Part shown: positions 8,729-14,351 of the stretch, in pieces
How the letters are laid out: every line of letters starts with the position of its first letter
Numbering within the stretch: the first letter of the stretch is position 1
IMG/VR virus record: IMGVR_UViG_3300032249_000435
Location: 1-44,454 of that record
Reading direction: 5' to 3' (one strand)
DNA from: a virus
DNA length: 44,454 nucleotides
Translations under genes and position numbers: made by a program
The notes under the pieces: generated by a model
The model's input: only the letters and a program-made list of their open reading frames with translations
Database searches by the model: none
What the model was told of the DNA's origin: nothing

Positions 8729-10273
8729 TTAGTTCAGCGTTTTTTGGCTGAGGTCAATGACGATAAACTCTGCAGGATACTGCAAAGCTACGCCAACTTG
8801 GATATGTACTTCACCATTTGCAATGGATAAAGCTGGGTTGTTTTCAGCATCGCACTTAATGTAGTAAGACTCTGAAGCAGTTTGTCCGCTAAGTCCACCT
8901 TGGTTGCGATACTCATTTAAGAAGGACTCTAATGTAGCGTTTATATTTGACCACAACTTTGTGTCGTTGTTTTCAAACAATGCAAACTCTGTCAAAGTCT
9001 TTAGACGTGCTTTGATATAAATCAAAGAACGACGCATGTTTACATACTTATTAGCTGTTCCATCTTGAAGAAGTGTACGAGCACCCATAGGGCAGATTCC
9101 TGCACCAGGGATTTGACGTAGTGGGTTAACTGGAGCCACAGAACCTGTTCCTGCAGTAGGCAATCCGTCGTTCATGCGGTCTAACTCTGCTGCAGTAAAG
9201 TTGCGCTCTAAAGCTACAACTCCAGCAACAGGAGTGCGAAGGCCTGCAGGTGCTTTAAACACGCCTGTAGTTGCATCAACTGCAAGGTAACGACCAGCCA
9301 TAGCTCCTGATGGACCAACCAAACGAAGCGCACCATTTCCACGACCAACTGGGTCTGAAATGTATGTATGTGGGTAGTACACGGCTGTAGTTCCTTTGCC
9401 ACCAAAACCTTGTGCAGCAGTGATTGCATTGTCTACAGTAAGTCCTACGTTTGTTTCAGCAACATAGAATCCGTTATTTGCATCAGCCCAAGAAGCGGCA
9501 TCAGTAATAACTGTAGCTGTAGAAGTAGGAATAGTTGCGTAGATGTTTGGCGTGAACATAACCAATGGTCGGTTAATAGAGCTAAACTCATTCCAAACAC
9601 TTACAGTTGTAGAAGCATACGATGTGTAATCCGCAGCAAGAACTGCAGTTCCATCATTACCGCCTGTTAGTGGATATGGAGAGGTCATCACTGGAGTTCC
9701 AGAAGCAAAGTTGCTTAGTGTGATATAAGAAGAGACTGTGTTTACCACAGTAGCTGCGTAATCAGATGAAGTAGAAGAAGCTGGGTTAAAAATGATGTTC
9801 TCATAACGCTCAAGCAAAATATCATTACCAACGTTTGAGCCAGTTCCTGCAACAGTTTCTTTGTAAACAGTTAGTGTGTAGGTGCTTGCAACAGAGCCTG
9901 CTTCAACTGTAATTCGTAGATTGTTTCCGTCACTTCCACGGTTTTTAGCAGTAGCTGTAACAACAGTAGCTGCAGCAGAAGTTGTAACGTTAACAGTTGC
10001 TGTAGCTGCTCCTGTGTTAAGGATGCGCTTTACGTAAAGTTCACGACCGCCATTGTTAAAAAATTGAGCTACACCAAATGTTGCTGGATAAGATGTGTTG
10101 TACCCACCAAAATACTTGGTGAATTCATACCATGAGTTAACAAGAGTTACTGTTTCAGGACCTTGTGCAAATGGGGCAGCAACAGCGCCAGCAGCGTTAG
10201 CTGTAGCTCCGTTGGTTAGTGGTGCGGGTAGTAGGCGTTCTGTAATATAAACACCTGGACGGCTATAAGCCAT
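8729..10273 (-). CDS. Contractile tail sheath protein
   Basis: A 514-residue protein. The start MAYSRPGVYITE and the C-terminal region (INATLESFLNEYRNQGGL, YIKCDAENNP, YPAEFIVIDLSQ) are hallmarks of the phage tail sheath family, which contracts to drive the tube through the envelope. Residues about 90-250 are Thr/Ala/Ser-rich and form a more variable surface domain (VTTSAAATVVTATAKNRGSDG). The conserved NFTAAELDRMNDG and ALRLVGPSGAMAGRYLA blocks are present. The ribosome site is AGGAG. It shows that the virion is a myovirus. Confidence 0.97.
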   Translation of the reverse strand: MAYSRPGVYITERLLPAPLTNGATANAAGAVAAPFAQGPETVTLVNSWYEFTKYFGGYNTSYPATFGVAQFFNNGGRELYVKRILNTGAATATVNVTTSAAATVVTATAKNRGSDGNNLRITVEAGSVASTYTLTVYKETVAGTGSNVGNDILLERYENIIFNPASSTSSDYAATVVNTVSSYITLSNFASGTPVMTSPYPLTGGNDGTAVLAADYTSYASTTVSVWNEFSSINRPLVMFTPNIYATIPTSTATVITDAASWADANNGFYVAETNVGLTVDNAITAAQGFGGKGTTAVYYPHTYISDPVGRGNGALRLVGPSGAMAGRYLAVDATTGVFKAPAGLRTPVAGVVALERNFTAAELDRMNDGLPTAGTGSVAPVNPLRQIPGAGICPMGARTLLQDGTANKYVNMRRSLIYIKARLKTLTEFALFENNDTKLWSNINATLESFLNEYRNQGGLSGQTASESYYIKCDAENNPALSIANGEVHIQVGVALQYPAEFIVIDLSQKTLN

Positions 10274-10312
10274 TGTTTTCTCCTAACTAGTTGGGTAGGG
10301 GTTCCTTATTGT

Positions 10313-10978
10313 TTACGGATTAGTCCATGAATCAATGGCAATAAACGGGTAAGAAGTTTGTCCTTGAACAAACTCTCCAGCTGTGCCAGTACCAATAACT
10401 TGCAACGTTTTGTACACTTGAGTATAGGTCTGTGATGTAATCTCAGATGAGACTCTCACAGTAAAAGCATTTACAAATAAACGCTTTCCTTGTTCTGTAA
10501 CGTCTCGCTTTGAAACGTCCAGAAGGTCCAAACGACGGACTGTTCCGTCATCTGGCTCCAATACAGCGAACCGCATTGGAATCTTTTTGCTTAGCATTTG
10601 ACCTAAAAGTTGACGGTCATGTCTAGGTTGACGTGCATAAGTAGTGACTTGATAATCAATATTTACTGGAATAGGCCAATGTATATACCAACTCTGTGTT
10701 TCCTCATCATAAACCCCGCCACCTGATGGGTCTGTAGAGGGGTCTGGTAAATAGGACGGCTTTGTTAACCCACGGTGTGCACGTGCAGGGTCTTCTGAAA
10801 TATCAATCATGTCAATTGTTATGTATGGGTATGACTGTTCACGGATTTCCTGGTCAGGTTGCCCAAAGTAAACTTTAACGCTACGAGAGGTAGAGTCAGT
10901 AGTTGACTTTTGGTCAACTACGGTCATACCCAGAAGAAGGTTACGTAAAGCTTCGTCTTCTGACAGAAGAAAGGTCAT
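10313..10978 (-). CDS. Tail terminator/completion-like protein
   Basis: A 221-residue protein directly upstream of the sheath gene; its ATG overlaps the stop of the preceding neck gene (ATGA). It has VKVYFGQPDQEIREQSYPYI near residue 35, a WPIPVNIDYQVTTYARQPRHD block near 110, and a C-terminal beta segment (GQTSYPFIAIDSW). Proteins with this layout, located before the sheath, cap the tail top or join tail to head. The assignment rests on position and general resemblance; no catalytic motif is expected. Confidence 0.6.
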   Translation of the reverse strand: MTFLLSEDEALRNLLLGMTVVDQKSTTDSTSRSVKVYFGQPDQEIREQSYPYITIDMIDISEDPARAHRGLTKPSYLPDPSTDPSGGGVYDEETQSWYIHWPIPVNIDYQVTTYARQPRHDRQLLGQMLSKKIPMRFAVLEPDDGTVRRLDLLDVSKRDVTEQGKRLFVNAFTVRVSSEITSQTYTQVYKTLQVIGTGTAGEFVQGQTSYPFIAIDSWTNP

Positions 10979-11292
10979 AGCTCGCCTCCCATGTGGTGCA
11001 TCATTCGTCCAACGAGGAACTCTTCAGCTTCAGAAGTGTTATTGGAAAAGCGTCTCATAGCTGCAGTCGGACGACTATCTTGTGTTCCATACTCCAAGTC
11101 ATTAATTTGCTTGGTGTGCTTTGGGTGAGCGGCAATTTTAAATTCGCCCTCATGGTAATGGACCTTCATACCCTTAACAATATGGTCAGGCCATCCAGCT
11201 GCGCTGGCTTCATTGCGAAGATGCATAGAAAGATACTGTGCAGTTTCGTGACTGCTCTTGTCTAGCGATGTATGAGCGTGGGTGTCAGCCAT
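10975..11292 (-). CDS. Small neck/virion morphogenesis protein, unassigned
   Basis: A 105-residue protein, first gene of the tail operon, with ribosome site GAAGGTAC. It is rich in His (HAHTSLDKSSHE, MKVHYHEGEFKIAAHPKH, MMHHMGG), has no membrane segment, and ends in a short helix (EAEEFLVGRMMHHMGGEL). Position just before the tail-terminator-like gene suggests a head-to-tail joining or minor head role, as with HK97 gp10-like proteins, whose spacing YGTQDSRPTAAMRRF recalls. The function is not proven. Confidence 0.5.
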   Translation of the reverse strand: MADTHAHTSLDKSSHETAQYLSMHLRNEASAAGWPDHIVKGMKVHYHEGEFKIAAHPKHTKQINDLEYGTQDSRPTAAMRRFSNNTSEAEEFLVGRMMHHMGGEL

Positions 11293-11396
11293 TGTGTACC
11301 TTCTTTTGGGTAAGGCAAAACAACATGGATAAACCCCTTATACAACGCAAGCAGTTGGGACTGCACAGGCCCGCAGCGGATTACTGATAAACCTAT
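11293..11396 (-). promoter_or_regulatory. Intergenic leader of the tail operon; possible promoter
   Basis: This gap lies between the terminator closing the mini-gene cassette and the first tail gene, so a promoter for the tail operon is expected here. On the minus strand a TATAAG element (near 11337-11342) follows GTTG, and a small hairpin GCAGTCCCAACTGC lies just upstream. No convincing -35 box is visible at 17 bases. No gene was seen in this stretch. Confidence 0.3.
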
Positions 11397-11426
11397 GATA
11401 AAGAAGAAAGGCCCCTTTCGGGGCCT
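11397..11426 (-). terminator. Rho-independent terminator after the mini-gene cassette
   Basis: The minus strand reads AGGCCCC-GAAA-GGGGCCT followed by TTCTTCTTT: a perfect 7-base-pair GC-rich stem with a GNRA tetraloop and a U-rich tail. It lies 7 bases after the stop of the Lys-rich gene. It separates the cassette and upstream genes from the tail operon. Confidence 0.9.
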
Positions 11427-11432
11427 AACTAC

Positions 11433-11684
11433 TTACTTCTTTTTAGACTTCTTCTCTCGCTTGTCCTCAGCCTTTTCGCCCTTCTTGCCTTCCTTCTTTT
11501 CGTGCGCTTTTTCTTTTGCCTTAATTTTCTTTACGTTAGCGACATCCATCTTGCGGTCGTCTTCTTGAGACTTAGGCTTGCGATGCTTCTTGTCCATCTT
11601 TTCAAACTGAGCTTTTTCTTCCTTGTCCAGACCCTTAGTTGTCTTAGCATCTTGCTTCTTGTCATTAGTCTTGTTGTACTTCAT
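11433..11684 (-). CDS. Highly charged Lys-rich mini-protein (83 aa)
   Basis: Last gene of the mini-gene chain. It is almost entirely Lys, Glu, Asp, Gln and Ala (KEKAHEKKEGKKGEKAEDKR), with no Cys and a KKSKKK end, so it is probably a disordered or helical basic protein able to bind nucleic acid or an acidic partner. It starts at an ATG sharing its A with the stop of the preceding gene (TAATG) and is followed by a terminator. The family was not recognised. A DNA-condensing or capsid-packaged role is a guess from composition. Confidence 0.72.
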   Translation of the reverse strand: MKYNKTNDKKQDAKTTKGLDKEEKAQFEKMDKKHRKPKSQEDDRKMDVANVKKIKAKEKAHEKKEGKKGEKAEDKREKKSKKK

Positions 11685-11791
11685 TACTTAGACTTCTTTC
11701 CTGAACGAGCAGCTTTGCAAGTATTGCAAGAGCATTTGCAGCCTTTCATGGCCTTAGTCTTGGTGCACTTGCACCCGCATGAGGCGCACAT
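11684..11791 (-). CDS. Metallothionein-like cysteine-rich peptide (35 aa)
   Basis: A 35-residue frame holding eight cysteines at 2, 5, 7, 9, 18, 20, 22 and 25 (CASCGCKC and CKCSCNTC) among Lys residues, the spacing of metallothionein-type metal clusters. Both ends are coupled: its ATG uses the A of the previous stop and its stop shares an A with the next ATG. Its N-terminus MCASCGC matches MCATCGC of the preceding gene, so the two share origin at that end. Metal binding is inferred from Cys pattern only. Confidence 0.7.
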   Translation of the reverse strand: MCASCGCKCTKTKAMKGCKCSCNTCKAARSGKKSK

Positions 11792-11955
11792 TACTTCTTC
11801 TTCTTTCGTAGGGCAGCAAAGTCTGAGCCTTCTAGCTTGCCGTCTTTGTCTACATCAAGCTTCTTTTGCTTAGGTGACATGCCCTTTGTAGCCGCTTTTT
11901 TAGCTGTCTTTTTAGCAGTCTTCTTCTTACCCATACATCCGCAAGTAGCGCACAT
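11791..11955 (-). CDS. Mini-protein with Cys-rich N-terminus and EF-hand-like loop (54 aa)
   Basis: The frame begins MCATCGCMGKKK, continues with Lys/Ala repeats (AKKTAKKAATK) and ends with a sequence that fits a calcium-binding EF-hand loop: D34, D36, D38, G39, L41, E42 and D45 in DVDKDGKLEGSD, followed by F and a basic tail KKKK. The last coordinating residue is D rather than the usual E, as in dockerin-like loops. It is coupled to both neighbours by TAATG. Calcium binding is inferred. Confidence 0.7.
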   Translation of the reverse strand: MCATCGCMGKKKTAKKTAKKAATKGMSPKQKKLDVDKDGKLEGSDFAALRKKKK

Positions 11956-12101
11956 TATTTTTTCTCTGCTTTCTTCTTAGTAGTTGGTTTAGCAATCTTC
12001 TTTTTTCCAGAACCTTCTGGAACACAATTAGGTACTTTTTTGCCGTTCTTCATCTTCATACCCACTTGGACGTATCCGTCCCAACAAGGTCCTTTAGCCA
12101 T
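11955..12101 (-). CDS. CWDGY...VPNCVP mini-protein (48 aa)
   Basis: Residues 5-28 carry the pattern PCWDGYVQVGMK, then KNGKKVPNCVP, followed by a Lys-rich tail (KKKIAKPTTKKKAEKK). From memory this motif with two Cys recurs in structural or protease-linked proteins of aquatic phages, where it is often a tail of a larger protein; here it stands alone. Its ATG lies within the last codons of the preceding gene (8-base overlap) and its stop overlaps the next ATG. The function of the motif is not known to me. Confidence 0.72.
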   Translation of the reverse strand: MAKGPCWDGYVQVGMKMKNGKKVPNCVPEGSGKKKIAKPTTKKKAEKK

Positions 12102-12348
12102 TTGTTTTATGCCAATCTTTAGTCGCTTTAACGCCTTGCTTAATTGTCTTAGACCCAGCCTTTTTTGTCAGGTTAATTTTGTCGTACTTACCTTTGTCAC
12201 GGTTGGTATGGTCAACAATGACCTCACCTTTTTTGTTTTTAGAAATCTTATGCGTTTCCCGTGCAGGCTTTCCTGGGACTTTGATAGCCAGAGTTACTGG
12301 CTTTTCAACTTTAGCTTGGGTCTTTTTTGCCGCAGCCACAGTTGCCAC
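12094..12348 (-). CDS. Lys-rich protein, possibly frameshifted from Cys-rich leader frame
   Basis: The open frame gives up to 84 residues, with a fold-like stretch KPVTLAIKVPGKPARETHKI, then GEVIVDHTNRDKGKY and a basic end. The only start is GTG at 12346-12348, without a good ribosome site. The natural coupled start (TAATG at 12365-12367) opens a different frame that encodes MTPECKCGNCGCGKK and then stops. Dropping one A from the run of six A at 12322-12327 would fuse the two into one protein with the same Cys-then-Lys layout as its neighbours. So this is either a +1 recoded gene, a base-count error, or a GTG-started gene. Confidence 0.6.
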   Translation of the reverse strand: MATVAAAKKTQAKVEKPVTLAIKVPGKPARETHKISKNKKGEVIVDHTNRDKGKYDKINLTKKAGSKTIKQGVKATKDWHKTNG

Positions 12349-12367
12349 ACTTACATTCTGGTGTCAT
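12311..12367 (-). CDS. Cys-rich 18-aa frame, likely N-terminus of the neighbouring Lys-rich protein
   Basis: The ATG 12365-12367 shares its A with the stop of the DUF6496-like gene. It encodes MTPECKCGNCGCGKKDPS, with four Cys in CxCxxCxC order, then a stop. The Cys pattern and the Lys after it resemble MCASCGC and MCATCGC of two other genes in the chain, which suggests this is a real N-terminus that should continue into the frame ending at 12094. As written it is only 18 residues. Confidence 0.5.
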   Translation of the reverse strand: MTPECKCGNCGCGKKDPS

Positions 12368-12543
12368 TATTTTTTCTTCTTCTTTGCTTTTCCAGCCTCA
12401 GACAAAGCAATAGCAATTGCTTGCTTAGGGTTCTTGACGATAGGGCCAGTTTTTGAGCCAGAATGAAGTTTGCCTGCTTTGGCTTCTTTCATTACCTTTT
12501 CTACCTTGCCGTTGCCTTTTTTAGGTGTCGGTGCTTTTGGCAT
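12367..12543 (-). CDS. DUF6496-like mini-protein (58 aa)
   Basis: The 58-residue frame has VEKVMKEAKAGKLHSGSKTG, then PIVKNPKQAIAIALSEAGKA and a Lys tail. The pattern VM.E...GKLHSGSK.GP.V....QAIAIALSEA matches the DUF6496 family of short proteins found in bacteria and phages, with unknown function. It starts at an ATG coupled to the acidic gene (TAATG at 12543) and ends coupled to the next frame. Family match is good by eye. Confidence 0.82.
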   Translation of the reverse strand: MPKAPTPKKGNGKVEKVMKEAKAGKLHSGSKTGPIVKNPKQAIAIALSEAGKAKKKKK

Positions 12544-12668
12544 TACTCTTCTCCTTCTTCATCGTCGTCTTCAAAATCAAACTCTTCATCAAACAAATCT
12601 TCATCTAGCTCAGGCTCAAAATCTTCAAAGTCAACATCATCAATGATGTCATCTTCAAACTCTGACAT
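12543..12668 (-). CDS. Highly acidic mini-protein (41 aa)
   Basis: First gene of the mini-gene chain. Of 41 residues, more than half are Asp or Glu (DEEFDFEDDDEEGEE), with Phe spaced through it. A strong AAAGGAG site lies before the ATG at 12666-12668, so ribosomes probably load here and pass down the coupled chain. Its net negative charge contrasts with the very basic products that follow, which suggests a possible partner or DNA-mimic role (inference). No family recognised. Confidence 0.72.
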   Translation of the reverse strand: MSEFEDDIIDDVDFEDFEPELDEDLFDEEFDFEDDDEEGEE

Positions 12669-12692
12669 GTCTATCTCCTTTAGTTCTAGTCG

Positions 12693-13190
12693 TTATGATG
12701 CTTTAGCTTGGTAAATAAAGTTGATGTGGAACAGGTCATCTGTAGCAAGAATAAAGGGGGTGGTTGCCGCAAACGTTTGGTCTTGTGTTGCTTGGTTTAT
12801 AAACCAAAGACTGCAAACATTACTGTTTGGTTCTAAGTGCCCCTTAAGACTGTAGAACTTACTTAGACTTGTGTCGTGGATAGTTCCACCCCAAGCATTT
12901 GCGTGAAGTGCTGACTGCTTTGGAAGAGTAACTGAGTAAGCACCAGTGCCAAAGTGAGTAACGTTTGTCATAGGAACGGTAATTTGCACAACAACCATCT
13001 GACCATAATCAAAGTATGTTCCTGTAGCAAGGTTAGAAGACTGTACTAAACCAGTTCCAGACCACACAGGTGTGTAAGAGATTGGTGCTGGAGCAGTGGT
13101 AGTTGAAACTCTTGCGTCTAGATAATCAAGTGCAGCATTTAGCTTTACATCCCAGTTAAGCTCTCCATCAACAGGTTTAATTAGCGGCAC
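12693..13190 (-). CDS. Hypothetical beta-rich virion protein (165 aa)
   Basis: The frame starts at GTG 13188-13190, preceded by GGAAGG, a few bases after the stop of the connector-like gene. After a short helical N-terminus (LNWDVKLNAALDYLDARV) the sequence is beta-rich and small-residue rich (PVWSGTGLVQSSNLATGTYF, SVTLPKQSALHANAWGGTI). It resembles a trimeric fibre-tip or decoration domain, like the C-terminal domains of some phage head or tail fibres. No family is recognised. Confidence 0.65.
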   Translation of the reverse strand: MPLIKPVDGELNWDVKLNAALDYLDARVSTTTAPAPISYTPVWSGTGLVQSSNLATGTYFDYGQMVVVQITVPMTNVTHFGTGAYSVTLPKQSALHANAWGGTIHDTSLSKFYSLKGHLEPNSNVCSLWFINQATQDQTFAATTPFILATDDLFHINFIYQAKAS

Positions 13191-13195
13191 AATAA

Positions 13196-13804
13196 TTACC
13201 TTCCATATCCATAGCTACCATAGCTTCCAGCACCATATCCCAGTCCTCCATCAAGCCTACCCACAACACTTGATGAAGCATAAGTTTGAAACTGTGGGTC
13301 ATTGACAAGCTCTTCGGAGTTAACCTGGTTGCAGTCAATAGTGACTACAGAATAGCGCTCTTTATAGCGTCCACGTGGCATAACTCGTGTAGGAACAAAG
13401 ACTTTTTCTTGAAATGAAACCCTGTCTTTAATATGGGTTGTTGGGTCTGTAACTAATGCTGGAAGGAGTAGGTTTATGTCAGCAACTGATACAACAAGGC
13501 GCAAAGTATCTGTAACGTAGAAGCCTCGTTCATTCATGATGTTTGTAGAACGCATTTGTTGAGCCATAATAACTGGCAGTTCAAAAGGCGTATTCCAACG
13601 ACGTCCTTCACCAGGGGTGCTACTTGATACGTCGTAAATATCGTCAACAACTAAAGCAGGGTTTGCATCTAAGTATGCTTGGTCCCAAACCCACCAAGAT
13701 ACGGTAGTACCAACAGGGTCACGAAGTTCATCAACGATGCCTTCATCCATTGACTTACTTTCGTAGTCAATTTTAAACCTGCCCTGTACTTTAGTTCCAC
13801 GCAT
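13196..13804 (-). CDS. Possible head-tail connector/neck protein (202 aa)
   Basis: The protein starts MRGTKVQGRFKIDYESK and has WWVWDQAYLDANP, a middle of beta strands (YVTDTLRLVVSVADINLLLP), and a Gly/Tyr-rich tail (GYGAGSYGSYGYGR) likely to be disordered. Similar proteins occur in myoviruses as neck or head-closure proteins, but the identification is weak. The gene lies in a group of small structural genes between fibres and tail operon. Confidence 0.5.
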   Translation of the reverse strand: MRGTKVQGRFKIDYESKSMDEGIVDELRDPVGTTVSWWVWDQAYLDANPALVVDDIYDVSSSTPGEGRRWNTPFELPVIMAQQMRSTNIMNERGFYVTDTLRLVVSVADINLLLPALVTDPTTHIKDRVSFQEKVFVPTRVMPRGRYKERYSVVTIDCNQVNSEELVNDPQFQTYASSSVVGRLDGGLGYGAGSYGSYGYGR

Positions 13805-13846
13805 GGGCTTAGTATCCTTTATTAAGAGTTATAAAACAGGATTAAA

Positions 13847-14089
13847 TTAATCCAGAATTACTCTAGAAAAAGTGCCATCAGCTTCGTTGTAGAACATACC
13901 AACCATACTAGAACCACCGTTATTTACCCAAACGTCTGTTACGTCAACAATTATTGGGTTGCTAAGCATAATTGCAGCTAGTCTGTCTTCAGTATGAATT
14001 ATATCTTCTACTTTACCGTCAATAATAAATGCCACTTTATAAGGCGGCATTTTTATTCCAGGACCATTGTTTACAGGTGTATCAGACAT
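13847..14089 (-). CDS. Hypothetical protein (80 aa)
   Basis: The core reads YKVAFIIDGKVEDIIHTEDR, then LAAIMLSNPIIVDVT. This compact alpha/beta pattern (Y.VAFIIDG.V......ERLAAI.LSNPIIV.VT) is common in small phage proteins of unknown role. It starts with a GGAG ribosome site 4 bases after the preceding CxxC gene. It lies in the small-gene group. Confidence 0.7.
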   Translation of the reverse strand: MSDTPVNNGPGIKMPPYKVAFIIDGKVEDIIHTEDRLAAIMLSNPIIVDVTDVWVNNGGSSMVGMFYNEADGTFSRVILD

Positions 14090-14093
14090 CTTT

Positions 14094-14339
14094 TTATTCT
14101 CCTTCTTGTTGAGTTATATTTATTTTTACTTGTTCCCACTTATGCAAGGGACAAGATGCATTTGGCAACTTTGTTTTTTGAGACATAAAACAACCGCACT
14201 CTTTACAGTTTCCTGTAGGTAGAAGCTGTGGGCACTCCTTACATATAGCAAAACGTTCTTGTGCAATAATTGTTTCAACTCTACCGATGCTCTTGTTAAA
14301 CAAATCCCAAGGTCTTGCTGGTCGGTTTTTGTGCTCCAT
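14094..14339 (-). CDS. Cys-rich zinc-ribbon protein, DUF6171-like (81 aa)
   Basis: Conserved N-terminal RPWDLFN is followed by CKECP, NCKECGCFM and CPLHKW, giving Cys pairs that make two zinc-binding loops. The pattern resembles the DUF6171 family found in phages, often near structural genes. The gene is preceded by AAGGAG and starts at the ATG at 14337-14339. Function unknown; a binding or folding aid is possible. Confidence 0.75.
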   Translation of the reverse strand: MEHKNRPARPWDLFNKSIGRVETIIAQERFAICKECPQLLPTGNCKECGCFMSQKTKLPNASCPLHKWEQVKINITQQEGE

Positions 14340-14351
14340 TATTCTCCTTAA

